Part shown: positions 1 to 9,057 of the stretch, piece by piece | How positions within the stretch are numbered: position 1 is the stretch's first letter | Layout of the letters: each line of letters begins with the position of its first letter | Position numbers and translations under genes: made by a program | Assembly: GCA_963724665.1 (NCBI GenBank) | Contig: CAVRVH010000012.1 | Coordinates: 372,001 to 436,000, forward strand | DNA length: 64,000 nt | From: DASUPK01 sp963724665 | GTDB taxonomy: Bacteria > Actinomycetota > Thermoleophilia > Solirubrobacterales > 70-9 | Direction of reading: 5' to 3' | Notes under the pieces: model-generated | Seen by the model: only the letters and a program-made list of their open reading frames with translations | Databases searched by the model: none | Told to the model about the DNA's origin: nothing

Positions 1-12
1 GTAGTGCAGGGC

Positions 13-873
13 CTACCCGGTCCCGGGAACTCCGGGCCGCGCGGAGATCGGCCAGCTGCCCAGCACACGCACGTTTTCGGCCTTGGAGCGAAGTGCCTCG
101 ATCGCCCCGAAAAGCGGATCCTCGGAGGCAGCACCCTCCACATCCAGAAAGAACTGGTAGCGGCCCAATCCGCGGCGCAGCGGCCTGGACTCGATCCGGG
201 TCAGGTTGACGGCTTGGTCCGAGAAGACCTGGAGGGCGTCGACCAGCGCGCCGGGGTGGTCCTCGCCGAGCTCCGAGAAGACAAGTGAGGTGCGCCAGGG
301 ACCCGTGCCCGAGGGCACGGTCCCGTCCGGCGCGACCCAGACGAAGCGGGTGATGTTGTCGGGCTCATCCTCGACGCCATGACGCAGCACGGCGGCCCCG
401 TAGAGGACGGCCGCAGATTCCGCCCCCAGCGCAGCCCAGGGCTGATCGGACTCGGCGACGGTCCGCACGGCCTCGGCGGTGCTTGGCGCCGCCCTGACCT
501 CGGCCTGTGGCAGGTTCTCGCGGATGAAGCGGGCGCACTGCGCGCTCGGCTGTGGGTGGGAGATCACGACCTCGATCCGATCGAGCGGCATCTCCTCCCG
601 AGCGATCAGGCAGTGGCGTATCGGGAGGTCGTATTCGCCGACGAGCGTGACGCCGTCGGCGTCGAAGGCGAGCGTGTCCAGGGTCGCTGTGACCGCACCC
701 TCGATCGAGTTCTCGAAGGGGACGAGCGCTCGATCGGCCTCGCCCTCGCGGACTGCGAGGATCGCGTCGTAGACCGTTGCGGCGGGGACGGGCTGGACCT
801 CCTGATCGCCGACCGCGGCCAGGAGGGCGTCCTCGCTGAAGGTGCCCCGGGGACCCAGGTACGCGATTCGCAT
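13..873 (-). CDS. pheA: Prephenate dehydratase
   Basis: Converts prephenate to phenylpyruvate in phenylalanine synthesis, in the cytoplasm. The 286-residue protein has the usual monofunctional layout: a PDT domain (about 1-185) opening with the GPRGTFSE motif, the catalytic NITRF stretch at 173-177, then an ACT domain (about 195-275) with the ESRP phenylalanine-binding signature at 228-231, so feedback inhibition by phenylalanine is expected. There is no fused chorismate mutase. The ATG start puts the N-terminus exactly where the family begins. It lies 28 nt downstream of the CARDB-like gene on the same strand and may be cotranscribed with it. Function is secure. Confidence 0.95.
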   Translation of the reverse strand: MRIAYLGPRGTFSEDALLAAVGDQEVQPVPAATVYDAILAVREGEADRALVPFENSIEGAVTATLDTLAFDADGVTLVGEYDLPIRHCLIAREEMPLDRIEVVISHPQPSAQCARFIRENLPQAEVRAAPSTAEAVRTVAESDQPWAALGAESAAVLYGAAVLRHGVEDEPDNITRFVWVAPDGTVPSGTGPWRTSLVFSELGEDHPGALVDALQVFSDQAVNLTRIESRPLRRGLGRYQFFLDVEGAASEDPLFGAIEALRSKAENVRVLGSWPISARPGVPGTG

Positions 874-901
874 GACTACGGGCGCGATCTCCGGCGCCGG
901 G

Positions 902-1996
902 TCAGCCGCTGAAGACGACCGTGTAGGTGGCCGTGTTGTTGTCCGTCAGCTGTTCCCCGGGAACGGGTCGAACGGCGACCTCGACCGTTGTGTCCGTGCC
1001 CGGGGTTGGCTTGGTCGTCAGCGGGATCTTGATCGTGCCCGACTGGCCGGCGCTCAGGGATTGCAGCTGGCCGGTGAGCGAAGCCCCGCCGATGGTCACG
1101 TTGACGCTGATGCCCGTCTCGTCGCTGTCCCCGGAGTTGGTCACCCCGATGTCGATTTCCGTGGAGTCGCTGGGGACCGTGGTCGTCTGATCGGGGGAGA
1201 GCTGGGTGCTGCCGATCGTGGTCGAGTCGAGTTGGAGCCCGTGGGTGCCTCCGGTCGTGGCGGTGGTTCCGGTGATCGCGTTCAGCTTGGTCACCAGGGT
1301 CGTCTGATCGAGGTAGTCGGTCGCGTTGGCCGGCATGAAGTTGCCCGCAGGCAGGGGCTGGCCGTCCACCCCCTCGTCCTTGAGGACCTTCTGGATGCCT
1401 GGCTTGCCGATCTGGGTCCAGAGGATGTCGCTCGCGTACAGGGAACCCATCGCGTTCCCGATCGTCGTGATCGCGTCGGCGGTCTGGGTTCTCGCCGCGG
1501 CCTGGGTGACGTTGGCTGCGATTGCGGTGAGTGCGTTGCGCCGCAGCGTCAGCGTCTGCTCGACGGCGGCCTGCGGGTCGTGCATCTGGTCCGGTGTGCT
1601 CAGGCTCTCGGCGCGATCGAGCAGGCTGGACGACGCGTCACGCTGGGCGAAGATCTGGTTCTGGACATCGACCGAGCTCGAGCCGCTGGGGCTGCTGAGC
1701 AGCTGGAAGAAGTCCTTTCCGCTCTGCTCCGACTGCTGCATGATCGTCGCGATGCTCGAGTCGTAGTTGCGGAGCGCGCGATCGGAGCGCGCCTGGAGGC
1801 AGCCCCGGATCCCGATCACGATCAGGATCAGGAATGCGAGACCCACCCCGACGCCGATCAGGCGTCGGAGCAGAAATTGTTGGCGTCGCCGCTGGGGCCC
1901 CCCGACCCTGCGTCTTGGGCGCTCCGGTTCGTCGGCGACGAGCACGTCGTCTTGTTCCTCGTCGAGGAATGCCAAACCGCTGAAGAGTATGAACAC
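902..1996 (-). CDS. Membrane-anchored CARDB-like protein, unknown function
   Basis: No precise function recognised. From the GTG at 1996 the product is 364 residues: an acidic then Arg-rich cytoplasmic N-terminus, one membrane segment (about 48-66, rich in Leu/Ile/Val and ending in RGC), an extracellular helical region, and a C-terminal beta-rich domain with NSGDSDE and NNTATY features typical of CARDB/adhesion-type Ig folds. The open frame extends to 2128, but that part overlaps the divergent kinase and has no membrane-protein character, so a start at GTG 1996 or TTG 1975 is preferred. It faces a membrane Ser/Thr kinase across about 65 nt, which suggests shared control or a sensor-partner relationship (inference). 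Confidence 0.7.
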   Translation of the reverse strand: MFILFSGLAFLDEEQDDVLVADEPERPRRRVGGPQRRRQQFLLRRLIGVGVGLAFLILIVIGIRGCLQARSDRALRNYDSSIATIMQQSEQSGKDFFQLLSSPSGSSSVDVQNQIFAQRDASSSLLDRAESLSTPDQMHDPQAAVEQTLTLRRNALTAIAANVTQAAARTQTADAITTIGNAMGSLYASDILWTQIGKPGIQKVLKDEGVDGQPLPAGNFMPANATDYLDQTTLVTKLNAITGTTATTGGTHGLQLDSTTIGSTQLSPDQTTTVPSDSTEIDIGVTNSGDSDETGISVNVTIGGASLTGQLQSLSAGQSGTIKIPLTTKPTPGTDTTVEVAVRPVPGEQLTDNNTATYTVVFSG

Positions 1997-2060
1997 GGGT
2001 CGCGACGCATGTAATTCAGCCCCAAGGAATAGGCGCTTCGCCACCGAACTTGGAGGAGCC

Positions 2061-3728
2061 ATGGTGGGCGAGCAAATCCTGGGGAGATTCCGGATCGAAG
2101 ACCGGATCGGCAGCGGCGGCTTCGGCACGGTCTACCGGGCCTGGGACGAGCGGCTGCAGCGGCCGGTAGCGGTCAAGGTGATCGATCGCGAACACGGTGC
2201 GCCGAGGGTGACGCGGGAGGCACAGGCCGTCGCGCGCCTCGCACACCGGAACATCGCCACCCTCTACGAGCTCGCCAGCGACGGCCATCGAGCCTTCCTG
2301 GTCTCCGAGCTGATCGAGGGCGACACCCTGCGCGTGATGGGCCGCCGCGGTGAGCTGACCGACCGTCTCGTCGCTCACGTCGGCGCCGGCTCGGCCGCGG
2401 CGCTGACGTGCGCTCATCGCGCCGGCGTGGTCCACCGAGACGTGAAGCCGGAGAACATCCTGGTGGGAGCCGGCGAAGAGGCGAAGCTCGTCGACTTCGG
2501 CATCGCGCGAATCGCGGGCGAGCGAACTCTGACCGCGACCGGGGCCGTGGTGGGGACCCTGGCGTACATGGCGCCCGAGCAGGCCGACGGTCTGCGGCCC
2601 GGCCCCTCGGCGGACGTCTACTCACTTGCCCTGACGCTGTACGAGTGCCTCTGCGGCGAGCATCCGCTGATCCGCGAGGGGCCCGCCGCGACGGCTCGTG
2701 CGATCGGCGAGCCCATCGCCCCGCTCTCGGCGGTCCGGCCCGAGCTGCCGGAGGCGATGACAGAGGCGATCGACGCCGCCCTCGATCCCGATCCTGAGGT
2801 CCGGCCGCTGGCCTCCGAGCTGGAGGCAGCACTGGCGGCGCACATCCAAGAGCTGGACGGCGATCCATTGCCGCCCGTGGAGGGCATCGACGGCCTGGAG
2901 GCGGACGGGGCCCTGCCCCGGCGCTCGCTGGCCGGGGTCGCCCGCTTCCTGCCCGGAGCGGGGGTTGCCGCGCTGGGAATGGCGGCGCTGATCGCCACCG
3001 GAGCGCCCGCCCCGATCGTTCTGGTTGCCCTGGTCCCCGGCGTACTTGCCCTCGGCCGCCCGCGGCCCGCGTACGCGTTGCAGCTCGCCCTCGCCCTGCT
3101 CTGGGCGCTGATCGGCGCCGGCGAGCCGGGGGTGGCGGCCTTGATCCTGGTGCTCGGCGCTCCGCTGCTCGCACCGGCGATCGATCCCGACGCGATCGCC
3201 CTGCCCGGAGCTGCACCAATCCTCGGCCTGATCGGTTTGGGGCCCGTCTATCCGGCGCTTGCAGGGTTGACGCGCGGCGCCGCAGGCCGCGCCCTGCTGG
3301 GCGGCATCGGCTACCTCTGGATCGCTGCCTGGGAGGAGTTGGCCCACAAGACCCTCCTGCTAGGCCCCGTGGCGGACCCGCCCGCCCACTGGAAGGGTTC
3401 GGCGGGCACGGCGATCAGCGACGTAATCGAGCCCCTGGTCGACGGCTCGGTGCTGGCGGCGGCAGGAATCTTCGCGGCCGCGGCACTGGTGCTGCCCGTG
3501 CTCATTCGCGGCCGCACGCCCCTGCTTGACGGCCTCGGCGCCCTGATCTGGGCAGCGGGTCTGATCACGACGCTGAAGCTGGTTGCCGGAAGTGCCAGCC
3601 CGCCGGGGCTGCTGTTCGGCGCCCTGCTCGCGGCCCTCGTCGCCGCGTTGCTCTCGCGCAGGCTGGGCAAACCGACCCCCTACAACAAGGGCACCCTCGA
3701 CGAGTCTCAGCCCGACGCTCTTGCGTAG
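2061..3728 (+). CDS. Serine/threonine protein kinase with polytopic membrane C-terminus
   Basis: A Hanks-type kinase followed by a multi-pass membrane domain. In the 555-residue product the kinase domain (about 8-275) has the GSGGFG loop at 17-22, Lys39 in AVKV, the HRDVKPEN catalytic loop with Asp127, DFG, and the APEQ segment. The remaining half (about 290-540) is a run of roughly eight hydrophobic segments rather than the usual single helix plus PASTA or lectin-like sensor. The start is ATG 2061, preceded by GGAGG at 2052-2056; the longer open frame upstream is antisense to the neighbour. The membrane half may sense an integral-membrane or lipid signal (inference). Kinase assignment is certain, substrate unknown. 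Confidence 0.92.
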   Translation: MVGEQILGRFRIEDRIGSGGFGTVYRAWDERLQRPVAVKVIDREHGAPRVTREAQAVARLAHRNIATLYELASDGHRAFLVSELIEGDTLRVMGRRGELTDRLVAHVGAGSAAALTCAHRAGVVHRDVKPENILVGAGEEAKLVDFGIARIAGERTLTATGAVVGTLAYMAPEQADGLRPGPSADVYSLALTLYECLCGEHPLIREGPAATARAIGEPIAPLSAVRPELPEAMTEAIDAALDPDPEVRPLASELEAALAAHIQELDGDPLPPVEGIDGLEADGALPRRSLAGVARFLPGAGVAALGMAALIATGAPAPIVLVALVPGVLALGRPRPAYALQLALALLWALIGAGEPGVAALILVLGAPLLAPAIDPDAIALPGAAPILGLIGLGPVYPALAGLTRGAAGRALLGGIGYLWIAAWEELAHKTLLLGPVADPPAHWKGSAGTAISDVIEPLVDGSVLAAAGIFAAAALVLPVLIRGRTPLLDGLGALIWAAGLITTLKLVAGSASPPGLLFGALLAALVAALLSRRLGKPTPYNKGTLDESQPDALA

Positions 3729-3829
3729 CGTGGGGCACTAGCATTTCGCACCGTTAGTGCGAGGGTGCGCCGCCAGGCGCAACCCGATTCAAAGCGGCAC
3801 CGGCCACCCACGGATCCCAGGAGTCAGCG

Positions 3830-4597
3830 ATCAGCGTTCTGCGCAACCTTGAAGCTCGTATCGAGGGCCTCGTCGAGGGCGTGTTCAGCCGTGCCTTCAG
3901 CTCCGGTGTGCAGCCGGTCGAGATCGCGCGCAAGCTCGCCAAGGAAATGGATGCGCACAAGACCGCCTCGGTTCAGCGCGTCTACGTCCCCAACGAGTAC
4001 ACGGTCTGGCTCTGCCCGGACGACTACGAGCGCTTCAAGGACTATGAGTCGTCGCTCGCGCAGGAGCTCAGCGGGCATCTGCTCGAGCACGCCCGTCATC
4101 ACGATTACGACCTGCTGACTCGGCCGGTCGTGAACCTCGACCAGGACGAGCGGCTTCGCCTCGGGGAGTTCGGGATTCAGACCCGGCTGGTGCGGCCTCC
4201 GCAGCGCCAGGGCGCTGACCCGGAGCAGGGCGAGCACGGCCACACGATGGTCTACTCGGCGACCCAGGCGCAGAAGGCGAAGTCCAAGCGTCGCCCGGAT
4301 GCCGCCTACTCCGAGACCCGGGCGATCATCTCGGTGGACGACCGCCGCTACGTGCTCGACGGGCCGACGGCGACGCTCGGGCGCTCCAAGGAGGCCGACT
4401 GCATCATCGACGACCCCAACATCTCTCGCCGGCACGCCGAGCTGCGCCGGTCGAGCGTCGGGGATTGGCAGATCGTTGACCTCAACTCGACCAACGGGGT
4501 CAAGGTCAACGGACGTCGCGTCGCCAACGCCCGCCTCTCGCCGGGCGACGAGATCACCCTAGGGACCAAGGTTTTCGCCTTCGACATCGAGCAGTGA
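3830..4597 (+). CDS. fhaA: DUF3662/FHA domain protein (FhaA type), apparent ATC start
   Basis: A phosphothreonine-reading scaffold, the first gene of the cell-wall operon. The N-terminal part (about 1-110) is the DUF3662 domain (VQPVEIARKLAKEM, VPNEYTVWL) and the C-terminal part (about 160-250) is an FHA domain with GRS, SRRHAEL and NSTNG motifs. In this frame there is no ATG, GTG or TTG between the stop at 3755 and GTG 3881, and starting at 3881 would delete the conserved SVLRNLE segment. An ATC at 3830 has AGGAG at 3819-3823 with a 6-nt spacer, and is where the family's Met-Ser-Val-Leu start falls. ATC initiation, or a sequencing error, is therefore likely; CTG 3839 is less likely. Confidence 0.88.
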   Translation: MSVLRNLEARIEGLVEGVFSRAFSSGVQPVEIARKLAKEMDAHKTASVQRVYVPNEYTVWLCPDDYERFKDYESSLAQELSGHLLEHARHHDYDLLTRPVVNLDQDERLRLGEFGIQTRLVRPPQRQGADPEQGEHGHTMVYSATQAQKAKSKRRPDAAYSETRAIISVDDRRYVLDGPTATLGRSKEADCIIDDPNISRRHAELRRSSVGDWQIVDLNSTNGVKVNGRRVANARLSPGDEITLGTKVFAFDIEQ

Positions 4598-5058
4598 ACG
4601 ACCTCGAGCCGCTAGCCGTGGCGCTCAAGTTCGGCTTCCTGGCCGTCCTCTACCTCTTCCTGCTCTGGGTCACCCGGATGGCGCTGCGTGACCTGCGCGG
4701 CACCGCCTCGCCCGGCTTCGAGACGGGCTACCACGACGTCCTCGGGGGAGAGGACGAGGCCACCGACGCCTTTCTCGTGGTCCAGGAGGGCGGTGGACTC
4801 AACAAGGGCGATCACTTCGACCTCTTCGGCGGCATTTCCCTCGGCCGCTCGCCGGACGCCGACGTCCGGCTCGACGACCGCTATGCCTCCGGTTTCCACG
4901 CGCGCGTGTTCAACCGCGGCGGCGGGTATTTCGTCGAGGACCTGAATTCCACCAACGGAACGCTCCTCAATTCGCAGGAGCTGCACGGTGAGGCGGAGCT
5001 CCGCCCGGGTGACGCGATCCGGATCGGGGACACTGAGTTCCGCTTCGAGGTCTCCTGA
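4594..5058 (+). CDS. fhaB: Membrane-anchored FHA domain protein (FhaB/FipA type)
   Basis: A 154-residue FHA protein with one N-terminal membrane helix (about 13-31) and a C-terminal FHA domain (about 80-150) carrying GRSPDAD, SGFHARV and NSTNGT motifs. Size and architecture match mycobacterial FhaB/FipA, which binds phosphorylated partners of PknA/PknB and links signalling to division and elongation. Its GTG start overlaps the fhaA stop (GTGA) and its stop overlaps the pstP start (ATGA), so translation is probably coupled. It likely tethers PASTA-kinase substrates to the membrane (family knowledge). Confidence 0.93.
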   Translation: MNDLEPLAVALKFGFLAVLYLFLLWVTRMALRDLRGTASPGFETGYHDVLGGEDEATDAFLVVQEGGGLNKGDHFDLFGGISLGRSPDADVRLDDRYASGFHARVFNRGGGYFVEDLNSTNGTLLNSQELHGEAELRPGDAIRIGDTEFRFEVS

Positions 5059-6296
5059 TGCTGATAGTCGCCGAAGAGGCCCACAAGACAGACACCGGCC
5101 GACAGCGCCACGCGAACGAGGACTCCTATTTCGCGCGCGCACCGCTGTTCGCCGTCGCCGACGGGATGGGCGGCGCTCAGGCCGGCGAGGTCGCCTCGCG
5201 AATCGCCGCCGGGGCCTTCGAACGCCGCGGCCGGGTCAGCGACGAGAAGCCTGCCGAGGGCCAGCTCGAGGAGATCGCACAGGCGGCGAACCGCGAGATC
5301 CACCAGCTCGCCCAGGAGGACTCTTCCCGAGCGGGCATGGGAACGACGCTCACGTCCGCGGTGCTCCGCGACGACGAGGTGTCGCTCGGGCACGTCGGCG
5401 ACAGCCGCGCCTACGTGTTGCGGGACGGCCAGCTCAAGCGTCTCACCAAGGACCACTCGCTGGTCGAGGAGCTCCGCCGCCAGGGGCGCCTCACTGAGGA
5501 GCAGGCCGAGGAGCACCCACAGCGCTCGATCATCACGCGCGCCCTCGGCCCCGAGCCGAACGTCAACGTCGACACGATGACCTTCCCGGCCAAGGACGGC
5601 GATGTCTTCCTGCTCTGCAGCGATGGCCTCACGACGATGGTCTCCGACGATGAGATCCGCCAGATCCTGACCGAGGCACGGACCCTGAGGAGCGGAGTCA
5701 GCAAGCTGATCGAGGCCGCCAACCGTGGTGGGGGCCGGGACAACATCACCGCGGTCGCCTTCCGCGTCGCCGACGCCGACGCCAAGGAGGGCGAGGAGAG
5801 CGCCACGCTGATCTCCCGCACCGCCGAGCAGGCCGGCCTGACCGGTGAGCGCGTGCGGGCGGCGACCGACCGGATGCGGGGGCGCGGGCCGATGCCGGCT
5901 CCTGCGAGGCGCCGGCGTTTCCTCGGCTGGGCGGTGGCCATCCTGGCCGCGATCGTGGTGTTCGGTGGCGGGTTCCTGGTGGCGCGCTCGGTCTATTTCC
6001 TCGGGACGGACAATCAGGGCGACGTCGCGGTCTACAGAGGGCTGCCCTACACGCTCCCGCTCGGGATCAGCCTCTACTCGAAGCAGTACTCGATCCCCGT
6101 GCAGGTGGGAACGCTGTCCGAGGAGCGCCAGAAGGCCGTCACCGGCCACACGCTGCGCGGCAAGGGAGACGCCACGGGCCTCGCCGACGACATCAAGCTG
6201 AGGCCCACGGAGGGGCTCCCGCCACCGCCCGCACCCGCGGCGAAGAAGAAGCAGTCTGGGGCCAACTCCAAGGCCCAACAGGCGAAGAAGAGTTGA
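5058..6296 (+). CDS. pstP: PP2C-family protein phosphatase
   Basis: Dephosphorylates Ser/Thr residues on the kinases and substrates of this operon. The 412-residue protein has a cytoplasmic PP2C domain (about 5-240) with metal-binding ADGMGG (Asp35), GDSRAY, CSDGL and GGRDNI motifs, a basic linker, one membrane helix (about 293-312), and an extracytoplasmic tail of about 100 residues ending in a Lys/Gln/Ala-rich stretch. Domain order and size resemble mycobacterial PstP. Start ATG overlaps the fhaB stop. The stop overlaps the TTG start of the next gene. Confidence 0.96.
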   Translation: MLIVAEEAHKTDTGRQRHANEDSYFARAPLFAVADGMGGAQAGEVASRIAAGAFERRGRVSDEKPAEGQLEEIAQAANREIHQLAQEDSSRAGMGTTLTSAVLRDDEVSLGHVGDSRAYVLRDGQLKRLTKDHSLVEELRRQGRLTEEQAEEHPQRSIITRALGPEPNVNVDTMTFPAKDGDVFLLCSDGLTTMVSDDEIRQILTEARTLRSGVSKLIEAANRGGGRDNITAVAFRVADADAKEGEESATLISRTAEQAGLTGERVRAATDRMRGRGPMPAPARRRRFLGWAVAILAAIVVFGGGFLVARSVYFLGTDNQGDVAVYRGLPYTLPLGISLYSKQYSIPVQVGTLSEERQKAVTGHTLRGKGDATGLADDIKLRPTEGLPPPPAPAAKKKQSGANSKAQQAKKS

Positions 6297-7621
6297 GCGC
6301 CCGCACCCGCGAGCTCTTTGCCCTGATCCCGGTCGCGCTCTTGGTCACGGCCGGGTTCACGGCTGTCCTGATCACCAACTCGGACAAGCTCAACGCGAGC
6401 GTCTTCTACGGCGCCTACTTCCTGGCCGTCTGCGTCGCCACCCACATCGTCATCCGGATTCGCCTCCCTGACGCCGATCCGTTCCTCTTCCCGCTCGTCG
6501 CGCTGCTGGCCGCATTCGGCTTGGTGATGCTCTACCGCCTCGACCAGGGCCTGGCCCGCGACCAGGCGAACTGGTTCGTGCTCGGGCTCGTCCTGTTCTC
6601 CGTGACGATCATCTTCCTGCGCGACTACGCGGCCCTGGAGCGCTATCGCTATCTGATCGCACTCGCCGGGATCGTCCTGCTGATCATGCCGCGATTCCTG
6701 GGGCACGCCACGAACGACGCCTACTTGGCGATCAACCTCGGGCCGGTCACCTTCCAGCCGACTGAGATCGCCAAGATCTGCATCGTCGTCTTCCTCGCCA
6801 GCTACCTGAACGAGCGGCGAGAGGTGCTGGTGGTCGGAGCGCGCAGGTTCATGGGCCTGGTGTTGCCGCCGCTCAAGCACCTCGGGCCGCTGCTGGTGGT
6901 CTGGGGCGCGGCGATGGTCCTGCTCGTGTTCATCCGAGATCTGGGCAGCTCGGTGATGTTCTTCGGTGCCTTCCTGGCGCTGATCTATGTGGCGACCAAC
7001 CGGATCTCGTTCGTGATCATCGGCCTGCTCATGTTCGTGCTGGGCGCGTATTTCTTCGCCCACACCTCGGCGCATATCCAGCAGCGCTTCGACATCTGGC
7101 TCGACCCGTTCCACGACTCGAGCGGCAGCGGCTACCAGCTCTCGCAGTCGATCTTCGCCCAGGCTGACGGCGGGTTGTTCGGCCGCGGGCTGGGGAACTC
7201 GCTCGTGCAGCTGCCGGCCTGTCACGGTGGCTTCCCGGACAGGTGCGCGATCCTGCCCGCACCGCACACCGACTTCATCTACGCGGTGATCGTCGATGAG
7301 CTGGGCCTGTTCGGCGGCGCGGCGGTGGTCCTGATCTACGCCCTGATCGCCGAGCGCGGCTTCAAGACGGCGATCCTGGCCGAGGACGGCTTCTCGAAGC
7401 TGCTCGCCACCGGCCTGACGACGATCCTGGCCCTCCAGGCATTCGTGATCATCGGCGGCGTCACCAGGGTGATCCCGCTGACCGGCGTGACCCTGCCCTT
7501 CATCAGCTACGGGGGCAGCTCGATCGTGGCCAACTTCATCCTCTTAGCGCTCTTATTGATGGTCTCCGACAAATCCCGGCGAAGAGTCCGGTTACAGGCT
7601 GAAGCGGGGGCGGCTGAGTGA
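6293..7621 (+). CDS. rodA: SEDS peptidoglycan glycosyltransferase (FtsW/RodA family)
   Basis: A 442-residue polytopic membrane protein of the SEDS family that polymerises lipid II. Family signatures include FQPTEIAKI in the middle and PLTGVTLPFISYGGSS near the C-terminus, with about ten to twelve hydrophobic segments. Placement between the phosphatase and a class B PBP reproduces the actinobacterial pstP-rodA-pbpA-pknB order, so it is more likely the RodA-type elongation enzyme than divisome FtsW, although sequence alone does not fully separate them. The TTG start lies in a 4-nt overlap with pstP. Confidence 0.92.
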   Translation: MSARTRELFALIPVALLVTAGFTAVLITNSDKLNASVFYGAYFLAVCVATHIVIRIRLPDADPFLFPLVALLAAFGLVMLYRLDQGLARDQANWFVLGLVLFSVTIIFLRDYAALERYRYLIALAGIVLLIMPRFLGHATNDAYLAINLGPVTFQPTEIAKICIVVFLASYLNERREVLVVGARRFMGLVLPPLKHLGPLLVVWGAAMVLLVFIRDLGSSVMFFGAFLALIYVATNRISFVIIGLLMFVLGAYFFAHTSAHIQQRFDIWLDPFHDSSGSGYQLSQSIFAQADGGLFGRGLGNSLVQLPACHGGFPDRCAILPAPHTDFIYAVIVDELGLFGGAAVVLIYALIAERGFKTAILAEDGFSKLLATGLTTILALQAFVIIGGVTRVIPLTGVTLPFISYGGSSIVANFILLALLLMVSDKSRRRVRLQAEAGAAE

Positions 7622-9057
7622 ACCGGCAGATCGTCAAGCTCTTCGGCCTGATCCTGGTGCTCTACGCGCTGCTATTCGGCTTCACCTCGTACTGGTCGGT
7701 CTTCGACTCGAGCTCGCTCAAGGCGAACACCGCAAATCGGAGGCCGCTGCTCGAGGAGCAGCGAATCCATCGCGGCTCGATCCTGGCCGATGACGGCAGC
7801 GTGATCGCGCGCTCGACGCCCCAGGGCAAGGGCAACAACAAGATCTATGTGCGGCACTATCCGCTCGGCTCGCTGTTCGGCAACCCGATCGGCTACAGCT
7901 ACGTCGACCGCGGCCGGGTGGGTACGGAACTGGCGCACAACGACGAGCTGGTCGGCAACAAGACCGAGTTCCTTTCGGTCCTGGACGAGCTCCAGGGGCA
8001 CTCCCAGGTCGGCGACACCCTGACTTCGTCGCTGGACCCGCAGGCCCAGCGCGCTGCTGTCGACGGGCTGGCGGGCAGGCGCGGCTCGGTCGTCGCGATC
8101 GTGCCCTCGACGGGCGAGGTCCGGGCGATGGTGAGCGTGCCGACCTACGATCCCAACGAGGTCGAGAACTCGAACACCTTCCAGCGCCTGAACAGCCAGA
8201 CCAGTGCCCCGCTCTTCAACCGCGCTACGCAGGCCGGCTACCCGCCCGGATCGACGATGAAGGTGGTGACCGCGACTGCTGGGCTCGACAGTGGCGATCT
8301 CACCCCCAACTCGACGTTCAGCGGGCGATCTCCGATCACGATCGAGGGCGTTCCCCTGGCGAACTCCGGTGGAGAGCAGTTCGGGACCATCGACATGACC
8401 GCCGCCCTGACGAACTCGGTCAACACCTGGTGGGCCCAGGCGGGGGAGAAGATCGGCAAGGACACGATGTTCAAGTACATGGACCGCTACGGGTTCAACG
8501 CCAAGCCCCGCCTCGACTACCCGGGCTTCCAGCTCGCCGCGAGCGGCGTGTACGACGGCAACAAGCTGCTCGGGCCGAGCGATTCGATCGACATCGGCCG
8601 TGTGGCGATCGGCCAGGAGCGCCTCCGGGTGACGCCGCTGCAGATGGCGGAGGTCGCCGCGACGGTCGCGAACAAGGGCGAGCTGATGGAGCCGCGCCTC
8701 TGGTCGAAGGTGACCGACCCCGACGGGCGCGATACCAAGATGGATCCGGCGCACCAGAGCCGCGTGATGAGTGAGGACACGGCGTCCCAGCTCAACACGA
8801 TGATGCAGAGCGTGGTCAATGAGGGAACCGGGACGGCCGCGGCCGTCTCAGGCATCGACGTGGCCGGCAAGACCGGCACGGCGGAAATCTCGCCGGGCGT
8901 CAACGACGCCTGGTTCATCGGCTTCGCCCCCGCCAACGATCCGCAGATCGCGATCTCGTGCATCGTTGAGCACACCAGCGGCTTCGGCGGCCCGACCTGC
9001 GGGCCGATCTTCAAGGCCGTGGCCGAGTCCCTGCTCCAGGGGAACAGCGGTGGCTAA
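7618..9057 (+). CDS. pbpA: Class B penicillin-binding protein (PbpA type)
   Basis: D,D-transpeptidase that crosslinks peptidoglycan and pairs with the SEDS protein encoded immediately upstream. In the 479-residue product an N-terminal membrane anchor (about 7-25) precedes a short dimerisation region and the transpeptidase domain. Catalytic motifs are complete: STMK with Ser212, SVN at 267-269 and KTGT at 418-421. The length is that of actinobacterial PbpA. Start GTG overlaps the SEDS stop (GTGA), and the 3' end overlaps the next gene by 8 nt. Confidence 0.95.
   Translation: MNRQIVKLFGLILVLYALLFGFTSYWSVFDSSSLKANTANRRPLLEEQRIHRGSILADDGSVIARSTPQGKGNNKIYVRHYPLGSLFGNPIGYSYVDRGRVGTELAHNDELVGNKTEFLSVLDELQGHSQVGDTLTSSLDPQAQRAAVDGLAGRRGSVVAIVPSTGEVRAMVSVPTYDPNEVENSNTFQRLNSQTSAPLFNRATQAGYPPGSTMKVVTATAGLDSGDLTPNSTFSGRSPITIEGVPLANSGGEQFGTIDMTAALTNSVNTWWAQAGEKIGKDTMFKYMDRYGFNAKPRLDYPGFQLAASGVYDGNKLLGPSDSIDIGRVAIGQERLRVTPLQMAEVAATVANKGELMEPRLWSKVTDPDGRDTKMDPAHQSRVMSEDTASQLNTMMQSVVNEGTGTAAAVSGIDVAGKTGTAEISPGVNDAWFIGFAPANDPQIAISCIVEHTSGFGGPTCGPIFKAVAESLLQGNSGG

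Noticed and set aside
2173..3219. Long open frame of 348 codons antisense to the polytopic kinase
   Set aside because: Arg/Pro/Ala-rich translation typical of GC-rich shadows, no motifs, while the plus strand has a complete kinase domain.
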